Positions 44,655 through 63,931 of a stretch of DNA of 64,000 nt are shown here, piece after piece. The position numbers and the translations under genes were made by a program. The DNA is from Micromonospora sp. WMMA1947 (GTDB taxonomy: Bacteria; Actinomycetota; Actinomycetes; Mycobacteriales; Micromonosporaceae): the NCBI RefSeq assembly GCF_027497355.1, contig NZ_CP114909.1, positions 2,604,001 to 2,668,000 of the forward strand, in the 5' to 3' direction. The notes under the pieces are model-generated. The model was given only the letters and a program-made list of their open reading frames with translations. It made no database searches and had not been told where the DNA came from. How positions within the stretch are numbered: the stretch's first letter is position 1; every line of letters starts with the position of its first letter.

Positions 44655-44822
44655 GTAGTTCCACCCAAAGACCGCTGGTCACCGTGCTCCGGCACGGTCG
44701 AAGGTCCCGCGACGACGGGCGACCCGCGCAGGGCGGTAAGCGAAACTCGGTGTCACGCACGGTCCGCCGACTGTGCTCGTGTCCCCGGCCCTCGCCCCGT
44801 GCGCCCTGCGCCGGGGCTTTTT
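44655..44822 (+). promoter_or_regulatory. L10-type ribosomal protein leader with attenuator-like hairpin
   Basis: The 316-base gap before rplJ holds a structured leader. It starts with AAAGACCGCTGGTCA-type sequence, typical of L10 leaders where the L10(L12)4 complex binds its own mRNA. It ends with a hairpin CCCCGGC (44783-44789) / GCCGGGG (44810-44816) followed by CTTTTT. A run of five T is rare in this DNA, so a regulated intrinsic terminator is likely. The L10-leader identity is inference; the hairpin and T-run are seen directly. Confidence 0.65.
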
Positions 44823-44905
44823 CGTTGTCGTGACGCCTCCGCCGCCGTCGTCGAGCCCTGGCTCGCCGCCGGCGTACCAGCTCCGAGTAACGAGAGAGGA
44901 GGGAC

Positions 44906-45454
44906 ATGGCGGACAAGCCGATCCGGGCCGACAAGGCCACGGCCGTCGCCGAGCTGACCGAGAGCTTCCGCAACGCGGGAGCGACCGTGCTGACCGAGTA
45001 CCGCGGGCTCACGGTTTCCCAGCTCACCCAGCTGCGGCGCTCGCTCGGCAAGGAGACCAGCTACACGGTCGCGAAGAACACGCTTGCCAAGCGTGCCGCG
45101 TCCGATGCGGGCATCTCCGGCCTCGACGAGCTGTTCTCCGGTCCTACCGCGCTGACTTTCGTTTCGGGCGACGTCGTCGAGGCGGCGAAGGGGCTTCGCG
45201 ACTTCGCGAAGGCCAACCCGAAGCTCGTCATCAAGGGCGGTGTCTTCGAGGGCAAGGCCATTTCCGCGGCCGAGGTCACGAAGCTCGCCGACCTGGAGTC
45301 CCGTGAGGTGCTGCTGGCCAAGCTGGCCGGCGCCATGAAGGGCAACCTGAGCAAGGCCGCGGCCCTGTTCCAGGCTCCGCTCTCCAAGGCCGCCCGCGCG
45401 GCGGCCGCCCTGGCGGACAAGAAGCGCGAGCAGGAGGGCGCCGAGGCGGCCTGA
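44906..45454 (+). CDS. rplJ: 50S ribosomal protein L10
   Basis: L10 anchors the L12 stalk on the ribosome and represses its own operon. The 182-residue protein shows [37 protein letters not shown] and the C-terminal L12-binding helix (about residues 135-170). The ATG follows GAGAGGAGGG. rplL follows after 54 bases. It is the first gene downstream of the L10-type leader. Confidence 0.97.
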   Translation: MADKPIRADKATAVAELTESFRNAGATVLTEYRGLTVSQLTQLRRSLGKETSYTVAKNTLAKRAASDAGISGLDELFSGPTALTFVSGDVVEAAKGLRDFAKANPKLVIKGGVFEGKAISAAEVTKLADLESREVLLAKLAGAMKGNLSKAAALFQAPLSKAARAAAALADKKREQEGAEAA

Positions 45455-45508
45455 GGCCCTCCCGGCGCACCACGTTCTTAGTTTTCATTGCGAGAAAGGA
45501 CGCCAGAC

Positions 45509-45898
45509 ATGGCGAAGCTCAGCACCGACGAGCTGCTCGACGCGTTCAAGGAGATGACGCTGATCGAGCTCTCCGAGTTCGTGAAGCAGTTCGAGGAGAC
45601 CTTCGAGGTCACCGCCGCCGCTCCGGTCGCCGTGGCCGCGGGTGCCCCGGCCGCCGGCGGTGCCGCCGCTCCGGCCGAGGAGGAGAAGGACGAGTTCGAC
45701 GTCATCCTCGAGGCTGACGGTGGCAAGAAGATCCAGGTCATCAAGGTCGTGCGCGAGCTGACCGGCCTGGGCCTCAAGGAGGCCAAGGACCTGGTCGAGG
45801 CCGCGCCGAAGGCCGTCCTGGAGAAGGCCAACAAGGAGACCGCCGAGAAGGCCAAGGCCAAGCTCGAGGGTGAGGGCGCCAAGGTCACCATGAAGTGA
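45509..45898 (+). CDS. rplL: 50S ribosomal protein L7/L12
   Basis: L12 is the multicopy stalk protein that recruits translation factors. The 129-residue protein has the N-terminal dimerisation part ([20 protein letters not shown]), an Ala/Gly/Pro hinge and the C-terminal domain ([38 protein letters not shown]). The ATG at 45509 has GAAAGGA about ten bases upstream and gives normal length. rpoB follows after a 573-base gap with its own promoter. Confidence 0.97.
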   Translation: MAKLSTDELLDAFKEMTLIELSEFVKQFEETFEVTAAAPVAVAAGAPAAGGAAAPAEEEKDEFDVILEADGGKKIQVIKVVRELTGLGLKEAKDLVEAAPKAVLEKANKETAEKAKAKLEGEGAKVTMK

Positions 45899-46471
45899 CC
45901 TTGCTCCACCTGACGCGCGTCCGGCTCACGTGAGCCGGGGCACACCGCGTCGCGGCGGGCGGTGATCCGGGAGACCGGGTCACCGCCCGCCGTGTTGGTG
46001 TCCCCGCCGGCGGGACGGCGTGAGCAGGGCGTACAGCGGCCTCTCATCGGCCGGTCAGCGACGTCTGTCGGTAGCCCGTCGGTGGGAAAGACACCCCGAG
46101 CGGTAACCGGGCCTTGACGCGGCACCGGCCTGCCAGGCACGCTGAACATCAGCAAGACCTTCCGCGCTTGCAACGGCCGCCTCTCGGGTAAGGGCAACGG
46201 CAGCACCACGCCGCGGCTCCCGAGCGGACCGGCAGGAGCGTCGCGTTCCGAGCGGCCCGGTCGACCCGGTTTCCGAGGTCCCAGGGCTTGTTCCGCGACG
46301 ACCTGCGGGGTGGGCTGGACAGCGGTTAGCCTCTCGGCTACACTGCTAGTTTGCGCTGCCTTCCGACTTGACCCCTGCTCGGAAATGTCCGATTGTGGAT
46401 ATTTCTGGTGGGGTCATTGGAGTGCACGCGTACCAGCCGTTCTGCAGCACCGGTCCTCGGAAGGACGCATC
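45899..46471 (+). promoter_or_regulatory. rplL-rpoB intergenic control region (573 bases)
   Basis: No gene is seen here. A 13-bp perfect hairpin (45953-45965 with 45980-45992) lies 55 bases after rplL, without T-run, and may act as partial terminator or processing site between rplJL and rpoBC. A near-consensus promoter TGGACA (46316-46321) / TACACT (46339-46344) with 17-base spacing lies 128 bases before the rpoB start and leaves an untranslated leader of about 120 bases. Confidence 0.7.
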
Positions 46472-49903
<3,432 letters not shown>

Positions 49904-49983
49904 GGTGGTGATCCGGGGCAGGGTCACCCTGCCCCGGATCCCACTCGTTAGCTAGCAGTACAGACGACGACATAGGGGACATA

Positions 49984-53871
<3,888 letters not shown>

Positions 53872-53882
53872 GCAGTAGGGAA

Positions 53883-53918
53883 CGACGAGGCCCCCGGCAT
53901 CCGCCGGGGGCCTCGTCG
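53883..53918 (+). terminator. Terminator of the rpoBC operon
   Basis: A perfect 16-bp stem (53883-53898 with 53903-53918) closes an ATCC loop, 12 bases behind the rpoC stop. Confidence 0.85.
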
Positions 53919-53967
53919 CGTCCGGAGTGCCGGGACCGGGGGAGCGGATCCGGGGCATGATGGAGGC

Positions 53968-54336
53968 ATGACGACCGTGCCCGGGCAGGCGCCCGTCGTG
54001 CCGCAGGCGTACCGCCATCCGCACGACCCGGAGCCGGTCCGCTCCACCAAGGCCCGTGCCGTCTTCGCGCTCGGCCTGATCGGCGCGCTCACCGGTCTGT
54101 TCCTCGGCGGGGCGGTGCCGGCCACGATCGCGCTCGTGCTGGCCCGGCAGGCCCGCCGCGAGGCGTACGCGTCGGGTGGATATCTCACCGGCGCGGACTG
54201 GCTGCGCCGCGGCGAGCAGCTGGCGCGGACCGGACTGGTGCTGACGGCGACCGCGCTGGTCGCGGCGGTGGTGATCGGCGTGGTACGGCACGCGGACGCC
54301 TCGTTCGGCCACGACTTCGCGCCGAACTTCGACTGA
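53968..54336 (+). CDS. Small DUF4190-like membrane protein
   Basis: The 122-residue protein has a Pro-rich N-terminus, then two membrane helices (about residues 31-57, ALGLIGALTGLFLGGAVPAT, and 84-106, GLVLTATALVAAVVIGVV) with a charged ARQARREAYASGGYLTGADW loop between them. This is the two-helix DUF4190-like plan. Function unknown. GGAGG lies before the ATG, and a -10-like CATGAT precedes it. It stands alone between rpoC and the next membrane gene. Confidence 0.68.
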   Translation: MTTVPGQAPVVPQAYRHPHDPEPVRSTKARAVFALGLIGALTGLFLGGAVPATIALVLARQARREAYASGGYLTGADWLRRGEQLARTGLVLTATALVAAVVIGVVRHADASFGHDFAPNFD

Positions 54337-54440
54337 CCCGGTGGGGGAGCGGGCCCGCGCCCGCACACCCCGGGGTGATCGGCGACGGTAGCCTGGCCGG
54401 TGTCCGCCACGCGGCGGGCGCGTGTGGACAGGAGGACCCC

Positions 54441-55055
54441 GTGACGGAACCGGCCGCGCCGGGAGGCGAACCGCCCCGCCCCGGGCCGTACCCGCCGGGT
54501 CCCGCGTCCGTGCCGGTGCATCACCCGGCGTACGGGGCGTACCCGGGGAATCCGCCCGCCCACGGCGGCGGATGGCCGGCACCGGGGAGCGCGCCCGGCC
54601 ACGGCGGCTGGGGTCCGCACGGCGGGCCGGGGCTCCCGCCGCCGCCGGCCGAGGCGCCGCGGCCGCCGAGGCGGGTCGACGCGGTGCCGGGTACGCCGTT
54701 CGGCGTGGTCCACCTCGACGTGCCGCCGGTCACCTCGGGTCTGGCCATCGGGTCGCTCGTCGCCGGCATCGCCGCGATCGGGGTGTCGCTGCTGGTGGTG
54801 TGCGTCGGTCTGGCCGCCCGGAACTACGGCGGCGCCTGGGCGGCGGGCGCGTTCACGGTGCTCGGCGCGCTGATCGGCATCGGCGCGGTGGTGGCCGGGC
54901 TGCTGGCCCGGCGGCAGATCCGGCGGCAGGCGCCGCCACCGGCGGTCCGGTTCACCGGTGCCCGCCTGGCCGTGGCGGGCATCTCCTGCGGCGCGGCCGG
55001 CCTGCTGTTCGGCCTGATCGGGCTCGCCCTGGCCCTCGTGGTGCAGATCACGTGA
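54441..55055 (+). CDS. Proline-rich DUF4190-like membrane protein
   Basis: The 204-residue protein has an N-terminal 95 residues rich in Pro, Gly and His (PPRPGPYPPGPASVPVHHPA), followed by four hydrophobic segments from about residue 100 (GLAIGSLVAGIAAIGVSLLV, AGAFTVLGALIGIGAVVAGL and two more). The plan is that of DUF4190-type proteins with disordered cytoplasmic tails. GGAGGA lies before the GTG; TAGCCT (54389-54394) may be the -10. Function unknown. It resembles the preceding gene in design and may be a diverged relative. Confidence 0.66.
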   Translation: MTEPAAPGGEPPRPGPYPPGPASVPVHHPAYGAYPGNPPAHGGGWPAPGSAPGHGGWGPHGGPGLPPPPAEAPRPPRRVDAVPGTPFGVVHLDVPPVTSGLAIGSLVAGIAAIGVSLLVVCVGLAARNYGGAWAAGAFTVLGALIGIGAVVAGLLARRQIRRQAPPPAVRFTGARLAVAGISCGAAGLLFGLIGLALALVVQIT

Positions 55056-55557
55056 CGGCACCGCTGCGACGTCTGTGGCCGGTGACCTGGCTTGGGGTGT
55101 TTGTCCGGGTGCCCGAACGCCGGGCGGTCTCGGGGCCGCCGGGTCGCACGGCGGACGAGCCGGTACACTTGTCACTGTAGGTGCCCATCGTTGGCGCATC
55201 GGCGACCCGGAGACCGGGCGGCGGACCGCGGAGCGGTCCCTCCCCGACCCATCCGTTTTGACCGGCGCGGCTGTGGTAGGTACTCTTTCCCCTTGTGCCC
55301 GGGCCCGCCCGGGCAATGCGTGCGTGCGCTGGAACCGGTAAGCCGGTGATCGCGCGGTCGCACCACCAAGACCAGAACATCCGGTACGACGCGTCAGCGG
55401 CCGGCACCGGGACCGTGACTCGGGCGACACGCCCGACCGCGGGTGCTGGGGTGCCGTCAGGCGGCCCTGGTTGGAATGTAAGAGAGCCGCCCATCCGGGA
55501 CGGCTGGAGCAGACGGCGCGGTCGCCTCGCAGCGGCCGAAGGGAGCGGAGAAACCCG
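55056..55557 (+). promoter_or_regulatory. str operon control region and rpsL leader
   Basis: No gene is seen in these 502 bases. A strong promoter TTGACC (55258-55263) / TACTCT (55281-55286) with 17-base spacing gives a transcript start near 55293 and a leader of about 265 bases. Within the leader, 55421-55435 forms a 6-bp hairpin with an ACA loop, and 55424-55443 (GCGACACGCCCGACCGCGGG) is identical to 60250-60269 in the rpsJ leader. Confidence 0.7.
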
Positions 55558-55932
55558 GTGCCCACCATTCAGCAGTTGGTCCGAAAGGGCCGTCAGGCCA
55601 AGACGACCAAGACCAAGACCCCGGCGCTCAAGGGGTCTCCCCAGCGGCGCGGCGTGTGCACCCGTGTGTACACCACCACCCCGAAGAAGCCGAACTCGGC
55701 GCTGCGCAAGGTCGCTCGTGTCAAGCTCAGCAGCCAGATCGAGGTGACCGCCTACATCCCGGGCGTCGGCCACAACCTGCAGGAGCACTCGATCGTGCTC
55801 GTCCGCGGCGGTCGTGTGAAGGACCTGCCGGGCGTGCGGTACAAGATCGTGCGCGGCTCGCTGGACACCCAGGGTGTCCGCAACCGCAAGCAGGCTCGCA
55901 GCCGTTACGGCGCGAAGAAGGAGAAGAGCTGA
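55558..55932 (+). CDS. rpsL: 30S ribosomal protein S12
   Basis: S12 lies in the decoding centre. The 124-residue protein has the typical [17 protein letters not shown] and [19 protein letters not shown] blocks. K43 and K88, sites of known streptomycin-resistance changes, are wild type. The GTG at 55558 gives normal length and is preceded by GGGAGCGGAG. rpsG follows one base after the stop. Confidence 0.98.
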   Translation: MPTIQQLVRKGRQAKTTKTKTPALKGSPQRRGVCTRVYTTTPKKPNSALRKVARVKLSSQIEVTAYIPGVGHNLQEHSIVLVRGGRVKDLPGVRYKIVRGSLDTQGVRNRKQARSRYGAKKEKS

Positions 55933-55933
55933 C

Positions 55934-56404
55934 ATGCCGCGTAAGGGACCCGCTCCGCGGAAGCCGCTGGTCGCTGACCCGGTGTACAACTCGCCGCTGG
56001 TCACCCAGCTGGTGAACAAGATCCTGCTGCGCGGCAAGCGTCAGCTCGCCGAGCGCATCGTGTACGCCGCCCTGGAGGGCTGCCGCGAGAAGTCCGGCAC
56101 CGACCCCGTCGTCACGCTCAAGCGCGCGATGGACAACGTCAAGCCGACCCTCGAGGTGCGCAGCCGCCGCGTCGGTGGCGCCACCTACCAGGTTCCGGTC
56201 GAGGTCCGGCCGTCCCGCGCGACCACCCTCGGTCTGCGCTGGCTGGTGACCTACTCCCGCGCCCGGCGCGAGAAGACCATGGTCGAGCGGCTGATGAACG
56301 AGCTGCTGGACGCGAGCAACGGCCTCGGTGCCGCCGTCAAGCGGCGCGAGGACACGCACAAGATGGCCGAGTCGAACAAGGCCTTCGCGCACTACCGCTG
56401 GTAA
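55934..56404 (+). CDS. rpsG: 30S ribosomal protein S7
   Basis: S7 starts assembly of the 30S head. The 156-residue protein matches the family fully ([56 protein letters not shown]). The ATG comes one base after the rpsL stop, so translation is coupled; in some bacteria S7 regulates this junction. fusA follows after 75 bases. Confidence 0.98.
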   Translation: MPRKGPAPRKPLVADPVYNSPLVTQLVNKILLRGKRQLAERIVYAALEGCREKSGTDPVVTLKRAMDNVKPTLEVRSRRVGGATYQVPVEVRPSRATTLGLRWLVTYSRARREKTMVERLMNELLDASNGLGAAVKRREDTHKMAESNKAFAHYRW

Positions 56405-56479
56405 CACCTGAGGTTCCGGCGCCGGCCGGCGCCGGAACCGCCACCAGTTGTGTCGAGACGACGATAAGTAGGGATTGAA

Positions 56480-58576
<2,097 letters not shown>

Positions 58577-58614
58577 CACTCACCCTCGGCTGATCCGATG
58601 ACGCGAGGGCGGTC

Positions 58615-58632
58615 GCGGGAGGGTTCTCCCGC
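58615..58632 (+). other. Short hairpin between fusA and tuf
   Basis: A perfect 7-bp stem with a GGTT loop lies in the 222-base fusA-tuf gap, which is otherwise without genes. It could be a weak terminator or a leader element for tuf; no convincing promoter was fixed by eye. Confidence 0.35.
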
Positions 58633-58798
58633 CCGCGGCCACCTCGATCGGATTGCGTGAGACCGGGCCTGTAGGCTTCATCGCCGCAGAACCCACAAAA
58701 GCTCTCCGGCCTTCCGGCCGGAAAGGCTGTCGACAGAGTCCTAAGCGCCGCACGGCGCGCCGGGCGAACGAACCAAGAAAGTCCACAGGAGGACACCA

Positions 58799-59992
58799 GT
58801 GGCGAAGGCGAAGTTCGAGCGGACTAAGCCGCACGTCAACATCGGCACCATTGGTCACATCGACCACGGTAAGACGACGCTGACGGCGGCCATCACCAAG
58901 GTCCTGCACGACCAGTACCCGGACCTGAACCCGTACACGCCGTTCGACGAGATCGACAAGGCGCCGGAGGAGAAGGCCCGCGGCATCACGATCTCCATCG
59001 CGCACGTCGAGTACCAGACCGAGGCGCGTCACTACGCGCACGTCGACTGCCCCGGTCACGCCGACTACATCAAGAACATGATCACCGGTGCCGCGCAGAT
59101 GGACGGCGCGATCCTGGTGGTGGCGGCGACCGACGGCCCGATGCCGCAGACCCGCGAGCACGTGCTGCTGGCCCGTCAGGTCGGTGTGCCGTACATCGTC
59201 GTGGCGCTCAACAAGAGCGACATGGTCGACGACGAGGAGCTCCTGGAGCTCGTCGAGCTCGAGGTCCGTGAGCTGCTCTCCTCGCAGGAGTACCCGGGTG
59301 ACGACCTGCCGGTCGTCCGGGTCTCGGCGCTGAAGGCCCTCGAGGGCGACCCGGAGTGGACCGGGAAGCTCATGGACCTGATGAACGCCGTGGACACCGC
59401 GATCCCGCAGCCGGAGCGCGAGACCGAGAAGCCGTTCCTCATGCCCATCGAGGACGTCTTCACCATCACCGGTCGCGGCACCGTGGTCACCGGTCGCGCC
59501 GAGCGCGGCATCCTCAAGCCGAACGAGGAGGTGGAGATCGTCGGCATCCGCGAGAAGTCGATGAAGACCACCTGCACCGGCATCGAGATGTTCCGCAAGC
59601 TGCTCGACGAGGCCCGCGCGGGCGAGAACGTCGGTCTGCTGCTGCGCGGCATCAAGCGCGAGGACGTCGAGCGCGGCATGGTCGTCATCAAGCCGGGCAC
59701 CACGACCCCGCACACGGAGTTCGAGGCGACGGTCTACATCCTCTCCAAGGAGGAGGGCGGCCGGCACACCCCGTTCTTCCAGAACTACCGCCCGCAGTTC
59801 TACTTCCGGACCACGGACGTCACCGGCGTCGTCACGCTGCCCGAGGGCACCGAGATGGTCATGCCGGGCGACAACACCTCGATGACGGTGAAGCTGATCC
59901 AGCCCATCGCCATGGAGGAGAACCTGAAGTTCGCGATCCGCGAGGGTGGTCGTACGGTCGGCGCGGGTCGCGTCACCAAGATCATCAAGTGA
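58799..59992 (+). CDS. tuf: Elongation factor Tu
   Basis: EF-Tu carries aminoacyl-tRNA to the ribosome. The 397-residue protein shows [14 protein letters not shown] (G1), [12 protein letters not shown] (G3), [12 protein letters not shown] (G4) and the domain II-III blocks [13 protein letters not shown] and [15 protein letters not shown]. The GTG start is preceded by AGGAGG about six bases upstream. It ends the str operon, and a 356-base gap separates it from rpsJ. Confidence 0.98.
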   Translation: MAKAKFERTKPHVNIGTIGHIDHGKTTLTAAITKVLHDQYPDLNPYTPFDEIDKAPEEKARGITISIAHVEYQTEARHYAHVDCPGHADYIKNMITGAAQMDGAILVVAATDGPMPQTREHVLLARQVGVPYIVVALNKSDMVDDEELLELVELEVRELLSSQEYPGDDLPVVRVSALKALEGDPEWTGKLMDLMNAVDTAIPQPERETEKPFLMPIEDVFTITGRGTVVTGRAERGILKPNEEVEIVGIREKSMKTTCTGIEMFRKLLDEARAGENVGLLLRGIKREDVERGMVVIKPGTTTPHTEFEATVYILSKEEGGRHTPFFQNYRPQFYFRTTDVTGVVTLPEGTEMVMPGDNTSMTVKLIQPIAMEENLKFAIREGGRTVGAGRVTKIIK

Positions 59993-60348
59993 GCTGGGTA
60001 ACCCCGATTAGCGTCGCCGCCGGTCGTGCGGCATACTAGTCAGGTTGCGTAACGACAGTCGGTCGCCTGCGTCCGGTTAACGCTGGACCTCCGGGAGTCA
60101 GACTGTCTCGCGTAGGGTGGTTGATCGCCATCGGCGGTCAACCACCCTCGCGCGGCGTCCAGGTCGCGGTTCCCCGCGATCGGCGCCATGACCCACCGCG
60201 TGGTCAGAGAATCGCTCCGGAGTCCCGGGGCGGAGCCTGGCCCACGGGCGCGACACGCCCGACCGCGGGGGTCGGCGGAAGTGGGCCTGTGCCAGCCGGT
60301 GCAGGCGCCCGCAACACAGCGGCATCGAGAGAAGGAACAGAAGCCACC
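59993..60348 (+). promoter_or_regulatory. S10 operon control region and rpsJ leader
   Basis: No gene is seen in these 356 bases. CATACT (60032-60037) with TTAGCG (60008-60013) is a possible promoter. A strong 16-bp hairpin with an ATC loop (60114-60129 with 60133-60148) lies in the leader. Further down, CGGGCG (60245-60250) pairs with CGCCCG (60256-60261), while the overlapping CCGACC (60259-60264) pairs with GGTCGG (60270-60275); these two small hairpins exclude each other. The segment 60250-60269 is identical to one in the rpsL leader. Confidence 0.6.
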
Positions 60349-60657
60349 ATGGCGGGACAGAAGATCCGCATCCGGCTCAAGGCCTATGACCACGAGGTCG
60401 TCGACTCCTCGGCTCGGAAGATCGTCGAGACGGTGACGCGTACCGGGGCGCAGGTCGCTGGCCCGGTGCCGCTGCCCACGGAGATCAACCGTTTCTGCGT
60501 CATCCGCTCGCCGCACAAGTACAAGGACTCGCGCGAGCACTTCGAGATGCGTACGCACAAGCGTCTGATCGACATCATCGACCCGACCCCGAAGACGGTC
60601 GACTCGCTCATGCGCCTCGACCTGCCGGCTGGCGTCGACATCGAGATCAAGCTGTAG
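60349..60657 (+). CDS. rpsJ: 30S ribosomal protein S10
   Basis: S10 is a 30S head protein and also works as NusE in antitermination. The 102-residue protein matches the family fully ([60 protein letters not shown]). The ATG follows AGAAGGA. It heads the S10 operon; rplC follows after 11 bases. Confidence 0.98.
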
Positions 60658-60668
60658 GGACCGGACAA

Positions 60669-61334
60669 ATGGACAGGCAAGTCAAGGGGATCCTGGGCGC
60701 CAAGCTCGGCATGACCCAGGTCTGGGACAACAACAAGGTTGTGCCCGTGACCGTGGTTCAGGCCGGCCCGTGCGTCGTGAGCCAGGTTCGTAGCGCCGAC
60801 AAGGACGGCTACTCCGCGGTCCAGCTGGCGTACGGGGTCATCGACCCGCGCAAGGTCAAGAAGCCGGTCGCCGGGCACTACGCCAAGGCGGACGTCGCGC
60901 CGCGCCGGCACATCGTCGAGCTGCGCACCTCCGACGCCGCGGACTACGCGCCGGGCCAGGAGGTCACGGTCGAGGAGTTCCCGGCCGGCGCCGTGATCGA
61001 CGTGACCGGCAAGACCAAGGGCAAGGGCTACGCCGGCCCGATGAAGCGGCACGGCTTCCACGGTCTGCGTGCCAGCCACGGTGTCGAGCGCAAGCACCGC
61101 TCGCCCGGCTCGATCGGCGCCTGCGCGACCCCGGGTCGCGTCTTCAAGGGCACCCGGATGGCGGGCCGGATGGGTGGCGTGCGCTACACCGTCCAGAACC
61201 TGACCGTCCAGGCGGTCGACACCGAGAACAACCTCCTGCTCGTCCGCGGCGCCATTCCCGGCCCGAAGGGCGCGCTGGTCCTGGTCCGTACCGCGGCCAA
61301 GGCGAAGGTGAAGAAGGGCGGTGCGGCCAAGTGA
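60669..61334 (+). CDS. rplC: 50S ribosomal protein L3
   Basis: L3 is an early assembly protein near the peptidyl-transferase centre. The 221-residue protein shows [20 protein letters not shown], the loop region [20 protein letters not shown] and [23 protein letters not shown] precedes the ATG. Its stop overlaps the rplD GTG start (GTGA). Confidence 0.97.
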   Translation: MDRQVKGILGAKLGMTQVWDNNKVVPVTVVQAGPCVVSQVRSADKDGYSAVQLAYGVIDPRKVKKPVAGHYAKADVAPRRHIVELRTSDAADYAPGQEVTVEEFPAGAVIDVTGKTKGKGYAGPMKRHGFHGLRASHGVERKHRSPGSIGACATPGRVFKGTRMAGRMGGVRYTVQNLTVQAVDTENNLLLVRGAIPGPKGALVLVRTAAKAKVKKGGAAK

Positions 61335-61996
61335 CCACCGTTGACGTGATCAACGTCGAAGGCGCCAAGAGCGGCTCCGTGGAGCTGCCGGCCGACATCT
61401 TCGACGCGCAGGCCAACATCGCCCTGATGCACCAGGTCGTGGTGGCCCAGCTCGCGGCGGCCCGCCAGGGCACGCACAAGACGAAGACCCGCGGCGAGGT
61501 CTCCGGTGGAGGCAAGAAGCCGTACAAGCAGAAGGGCACCGGTCGTGCCCGCCAGGGCTCGACCCGCGCGCCGCAGTTCGCCGGCGGTGGCGTGGTCCAC
61601 GGCCCGCAGCCGCGCGACTACAGCCAGCGCACCCCCAAGAAGATGAAGGCTGCCGCTCTGCGTGGCGCCCTCTCGGACCGGGCCCGCGCCGGCCAGGTGC
61701 ACGTCGTCGAGGCGTTCGTCTCCGGCGAGAAGCCGTCCACCAAGGCGGCCCTCGCCACGCTGACCAAGCTGACCCAGGCCCGTCGGGTCCTGGTCGTGCT
61801 GAGCAGCACCGACGAGCTGAACTGGGTGTCGCTGCGGAACCTGCGCAACGCGCGGGACAGCCGGGTGCACCTGATCGAGGCCGGCCAGCTCAACACCTAC
61901 GACGTGCTGGTGGCCGACGACGTGGTCTTCACCAAGGAGGCCCTGGACGAGTTCCTGGGCGTTCCCGCCGAGACCACCGAGGAGGATGGCAAGTGA
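61331..61996 (+). CDS. rplD: 50S ribosomal protein L4
   Basis: L4 lines the exit tunnel and in some bacteria represses the S10 operon. The 221-residue protein shows the tunnel loop [20 protein letters not shown] and [22 protein letters not shown] start and GTGA overlaps with both neighbours (rplC and rplW) couple the three genes. The loop residues where macrolide-resistance changes occur elsewhere look wild type. Confidence 0.97.
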   Translation: MTTVDVINVEGAKSGSVELPADIFDAQANIALMHQVVVAQLAAARQGTHKTKTRGEVSGGGKKPYKQKGTGRARQGSTRAPQFAGGGVVHGPQPRDYSQRTPKKMKAAALRGALSDRARAGQVHVVEAFVSGEKPSTKAALATLTKLTQARRVLVVLSSTDELNWVSLRNLRNARDSRVHLIEAGQLNTYDVLVADDVVFTKEALDEFLGVPAETTEEDGK

Positions 61997-62295
61997 GCAC
62001 GATCGCCGATCCGCGTGACGTCATCGTCGCGCCGGTCGTCTCGGAGAAGAGCTACAGCGAGCTGAACCGTAACTGGTACACCTTCCTGGTGCACCCGGAC
62101 GCCAACAAGACCGAGATCAAGATCGCTATCCAGCAGATCTTCAACGTCCGCGTCCTGACGGTCAACACGCTCAACCGCGAGGGCAAGCGCAAGCGGACCC
62201 GTACCGGGTTCGGCAAGCGCAAGGACACCAAGCGCGCGATGGTGAAGCTGGCTGACGGTGACCGTATCGAGGCCTTCGGCGGCCCGGTCAGCTGA
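61993..62295 (+). CDS. rplW: 50S ribosomal protein L23
   Basis: L23 lies at the tunnel exit and docks trigger factor and SRP. The 100-residue protein shows [19 protein letters not shown] and [20 protein letters not shown]. The GTG overlaps the rplD stop. rplB follows after 12 bases. Confidence 0.97.
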   Translation: MSTIADPRDVIVAPVVSEKSYSELNRNWYTFLVHPDANKTEIKIAIQQIFNVRVLTVNTLNREGKRKRTRTGFGKRKDTKRAMVKLADGDRIEAFGGPVS

Positions 62296-62307
62296 GGGGT
62301 GTAGACA

Positions 62308-63147
62308 ATGGCTATCCGTAAGTACAAGCCGACGACGCCGGGCCGGCGTGGCTCGAGCGTTGCCGACTTCGCCGAGATCACCCGGTCGACGCCGGAGAAG
62401 TCGCTGCTGGCTCCGCTGCCGAAGAAGGGCGGACGCAACGCCCACGGCCGGATCACCACGCGGCACCACGGTGGCGGTCACAAGCGCCAGTACCGTCTGA
62501 TCGACTTCAAGCGGGTCGACAAGGACGGCGTGCCGGCGAAGGTCGCCCACATCGAGTACGACCCGAACCGCACCGCGCGCATCGCGCTGCTGCACTACGC
62601 CGACGGCGAGAAGCGCTACATCATCGCGCCGAAGGACCTGAAGCAGGGCGACCGCGTCGAGTCCGGTCCGGGCGCCGACATCAAGCCGGGCAACAACCTG
62701 CCGCTGCGCAACATCCCGGTCGGTACCACCATCCACAACGTGGAGCTGCGTCCGGGCGGCGGGGCCAAGCTGGCCCGCTCGGCCGGCGTCGGCATCCAGC
62801 TGCTCGGCCGTGAGGGCGCGTACGCGACCCTCCGCATGCCGTCCGGTGAGATCCGGCGCGTGGACGTGCGCTGCCGCGCCAGCATCGGCGAGATCGGCAA
62901 CGCCGACCAGTCGAACATCAACTGGGGTAAGGCCGGCCGTATGCGGTGGAAGGGCAAGCGCCCGACCGTCCGTGGTGTCGCGATGAACCCGGTCGACCAC
63001 CCGCACGGTGGTGGTGAGGGTAAGACCTCCGGTGGTCGCCACCCGGTCAACCCGCAGGGTAAGCCCGAGGGCCGCACCCGTCGTAAGGGCCAGCCGAGCG
63101 ACCGGCTGATCGTCCGCCGCCGCTACGCCACGCGTAAGCGCGGCTGA
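62308..63147 (+). CDS. rplB: 50S ribosomal protein L2
   Basis: L2 supports the peptidyl-transferase centre and subunit joining. The 279-residue protein shows [17 protein letters not shown], and the conserved C-terminal block [20 protein letters not shown] with the histidine linked to activity, then TRKRG at the end. The ATG has GGGG about ten bases upstream. rpsS follows after 12 bases. Confidence 0.98.
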   Translation: MAIRKYKPTTPGRRGSSVADFAEITRSTPEKSLLAPLPKKGGRNAHGRITTRHHGGGHKRQYRLIDFKRVDKDGVPAKVAHIEYDPNRTARIALLHYADGEKRYIIAPKDLKQGDRVESGPGADIKPGNNLPLRNIPVGTTIHNVELRPGGGAKLARSAGVGIQLLGREGAYATLRMPSGEIRRVDVRCRASIGEIGNADQSNINWGKAGRMRWKGKRPTVRGVAMNPVDHPHGGGEGKTSGGRHPVNPQGKPEGRTRRKGQPSDRLIVRRRYATRKRG

Positions 63148-63159
63148 GGGAGATAAGAC

Positions 63160-63441
63160 ATGCCTCGCAGCCTGAAGAAGGGCCCGTTCGTCGACGACCA
63201 CCTGCTCAAGAAGGTGGAGACGCAGAACGACAAGGGCTCGAAGAACGTCATCAAGACCTGGTCGCGCCGCTCGACGATCATCCCGGAGATGCTGGGTCAC
63301 ACGATCGCCGTGCACGACGGACGTAAGCACGTCCCGGTCTTCGTGACCGAGGCCATGGTCGGGCACAAGCTCGGCGAGTTCGCGCTGACCCGCACGTTCA
63401 AGGGTCACGAGAAGGACGACCGGAAGAGCCGCCGGCGCTGA
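63160..63441 (+). CDS. rpsS: 30S ribosomal protein S19
   Basis: S19 is a 30S head protein that contacts A-site tRNA and 23S rRNA. The 93-residue protein matches along its length ([49 protein letters not shown]). GGGAG lies before the ATG. rplV follows after 40 bases. Confidence 0.98.
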   Translation: MPRSLKKGPFVDDHLLKKVETQNDKGSKNVIKTWSRRSTIIPEMLGHTIAVHDGRKHVPVFVTEAMVGHKLGEFALTRTFKGHEKDDRKSRRR

Positions 63442-63481
63442 CGCCGCGGGCATACGGATAGAGGAACAAGGGGTTACAGCG

Positions 63482-63931
63482 ATGCCAGGAAAGGGCGACG
63501 CTCCGGTGCTTCCGGGCGCGCGGGCGGTTGCGCGGCACGTGCGCATCTCGCCGATGAAGGCGCGCCGGGTGGTCAACCTCGTCCGCGGCCTGCCCGCGAA
63601 GGAGGCGCTCACGGTGCTGCAGTTCGCGCCGCAGGCTGCGAGCGAGCAGGTGTACAAGGTGCTCGCGAGCGCGATCGCCAACGCGGAGAACAACGAGCGG
63701 CTGGACCCCGACGCGCTGCTCGTCAGCGAGGCGTTCGTCGACGAGGGCCCGACCATGAAGCGGTTCCGGCCGCGGGCGCAGGGCCGGGCGTACCGGATCC
63801 GCAAGCGCACGTGCCACATCACCGTGGCGGTCGAGGCGGTGGCGCCGGCCGCGCCGAAGAAGTCGGCGAAGAAGGCCGCTCCGGCCAAGCCGGCCGCTGA
63901 GGAGCAGAGCACGACGGAGGGTGCCGAGTAA
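63482..63931 (+). CDS. rplV: 50S ribosomal protein L22
   Basis: L22 reaches into the exit tunnel. The 149-residue protein shows [20 protein letters not shown] and the C-terminal hairpin [20 protein letters not shown]. It has a Lys/Ala/Pro-rich tail of about 30 residues ([20 protein letters not shown]), usual in actinomycetes. Its TAA overlaps the rpsC ATG (TAATG). Confidence 0.97.
   Translation: MPGKGDAPVLPGARAVARHVRISPMKARRVVNLVRGLPAKEALTVLQFAPQAASEQVYKVLASAIANAENNERLDPDALLVSEAFVDEGPTMKRFRPRAQGRAYRIRKRTCHITVAVEAVAPAAPKKSAKKAAPAKPAAEEQSTTEGAE

Noticed and set aside
58653-58677. Possible tuf promoter TTGCGT ... TAGGCT
   Set aside because: The spacing is only 13 bases, too short for a normal promoter.
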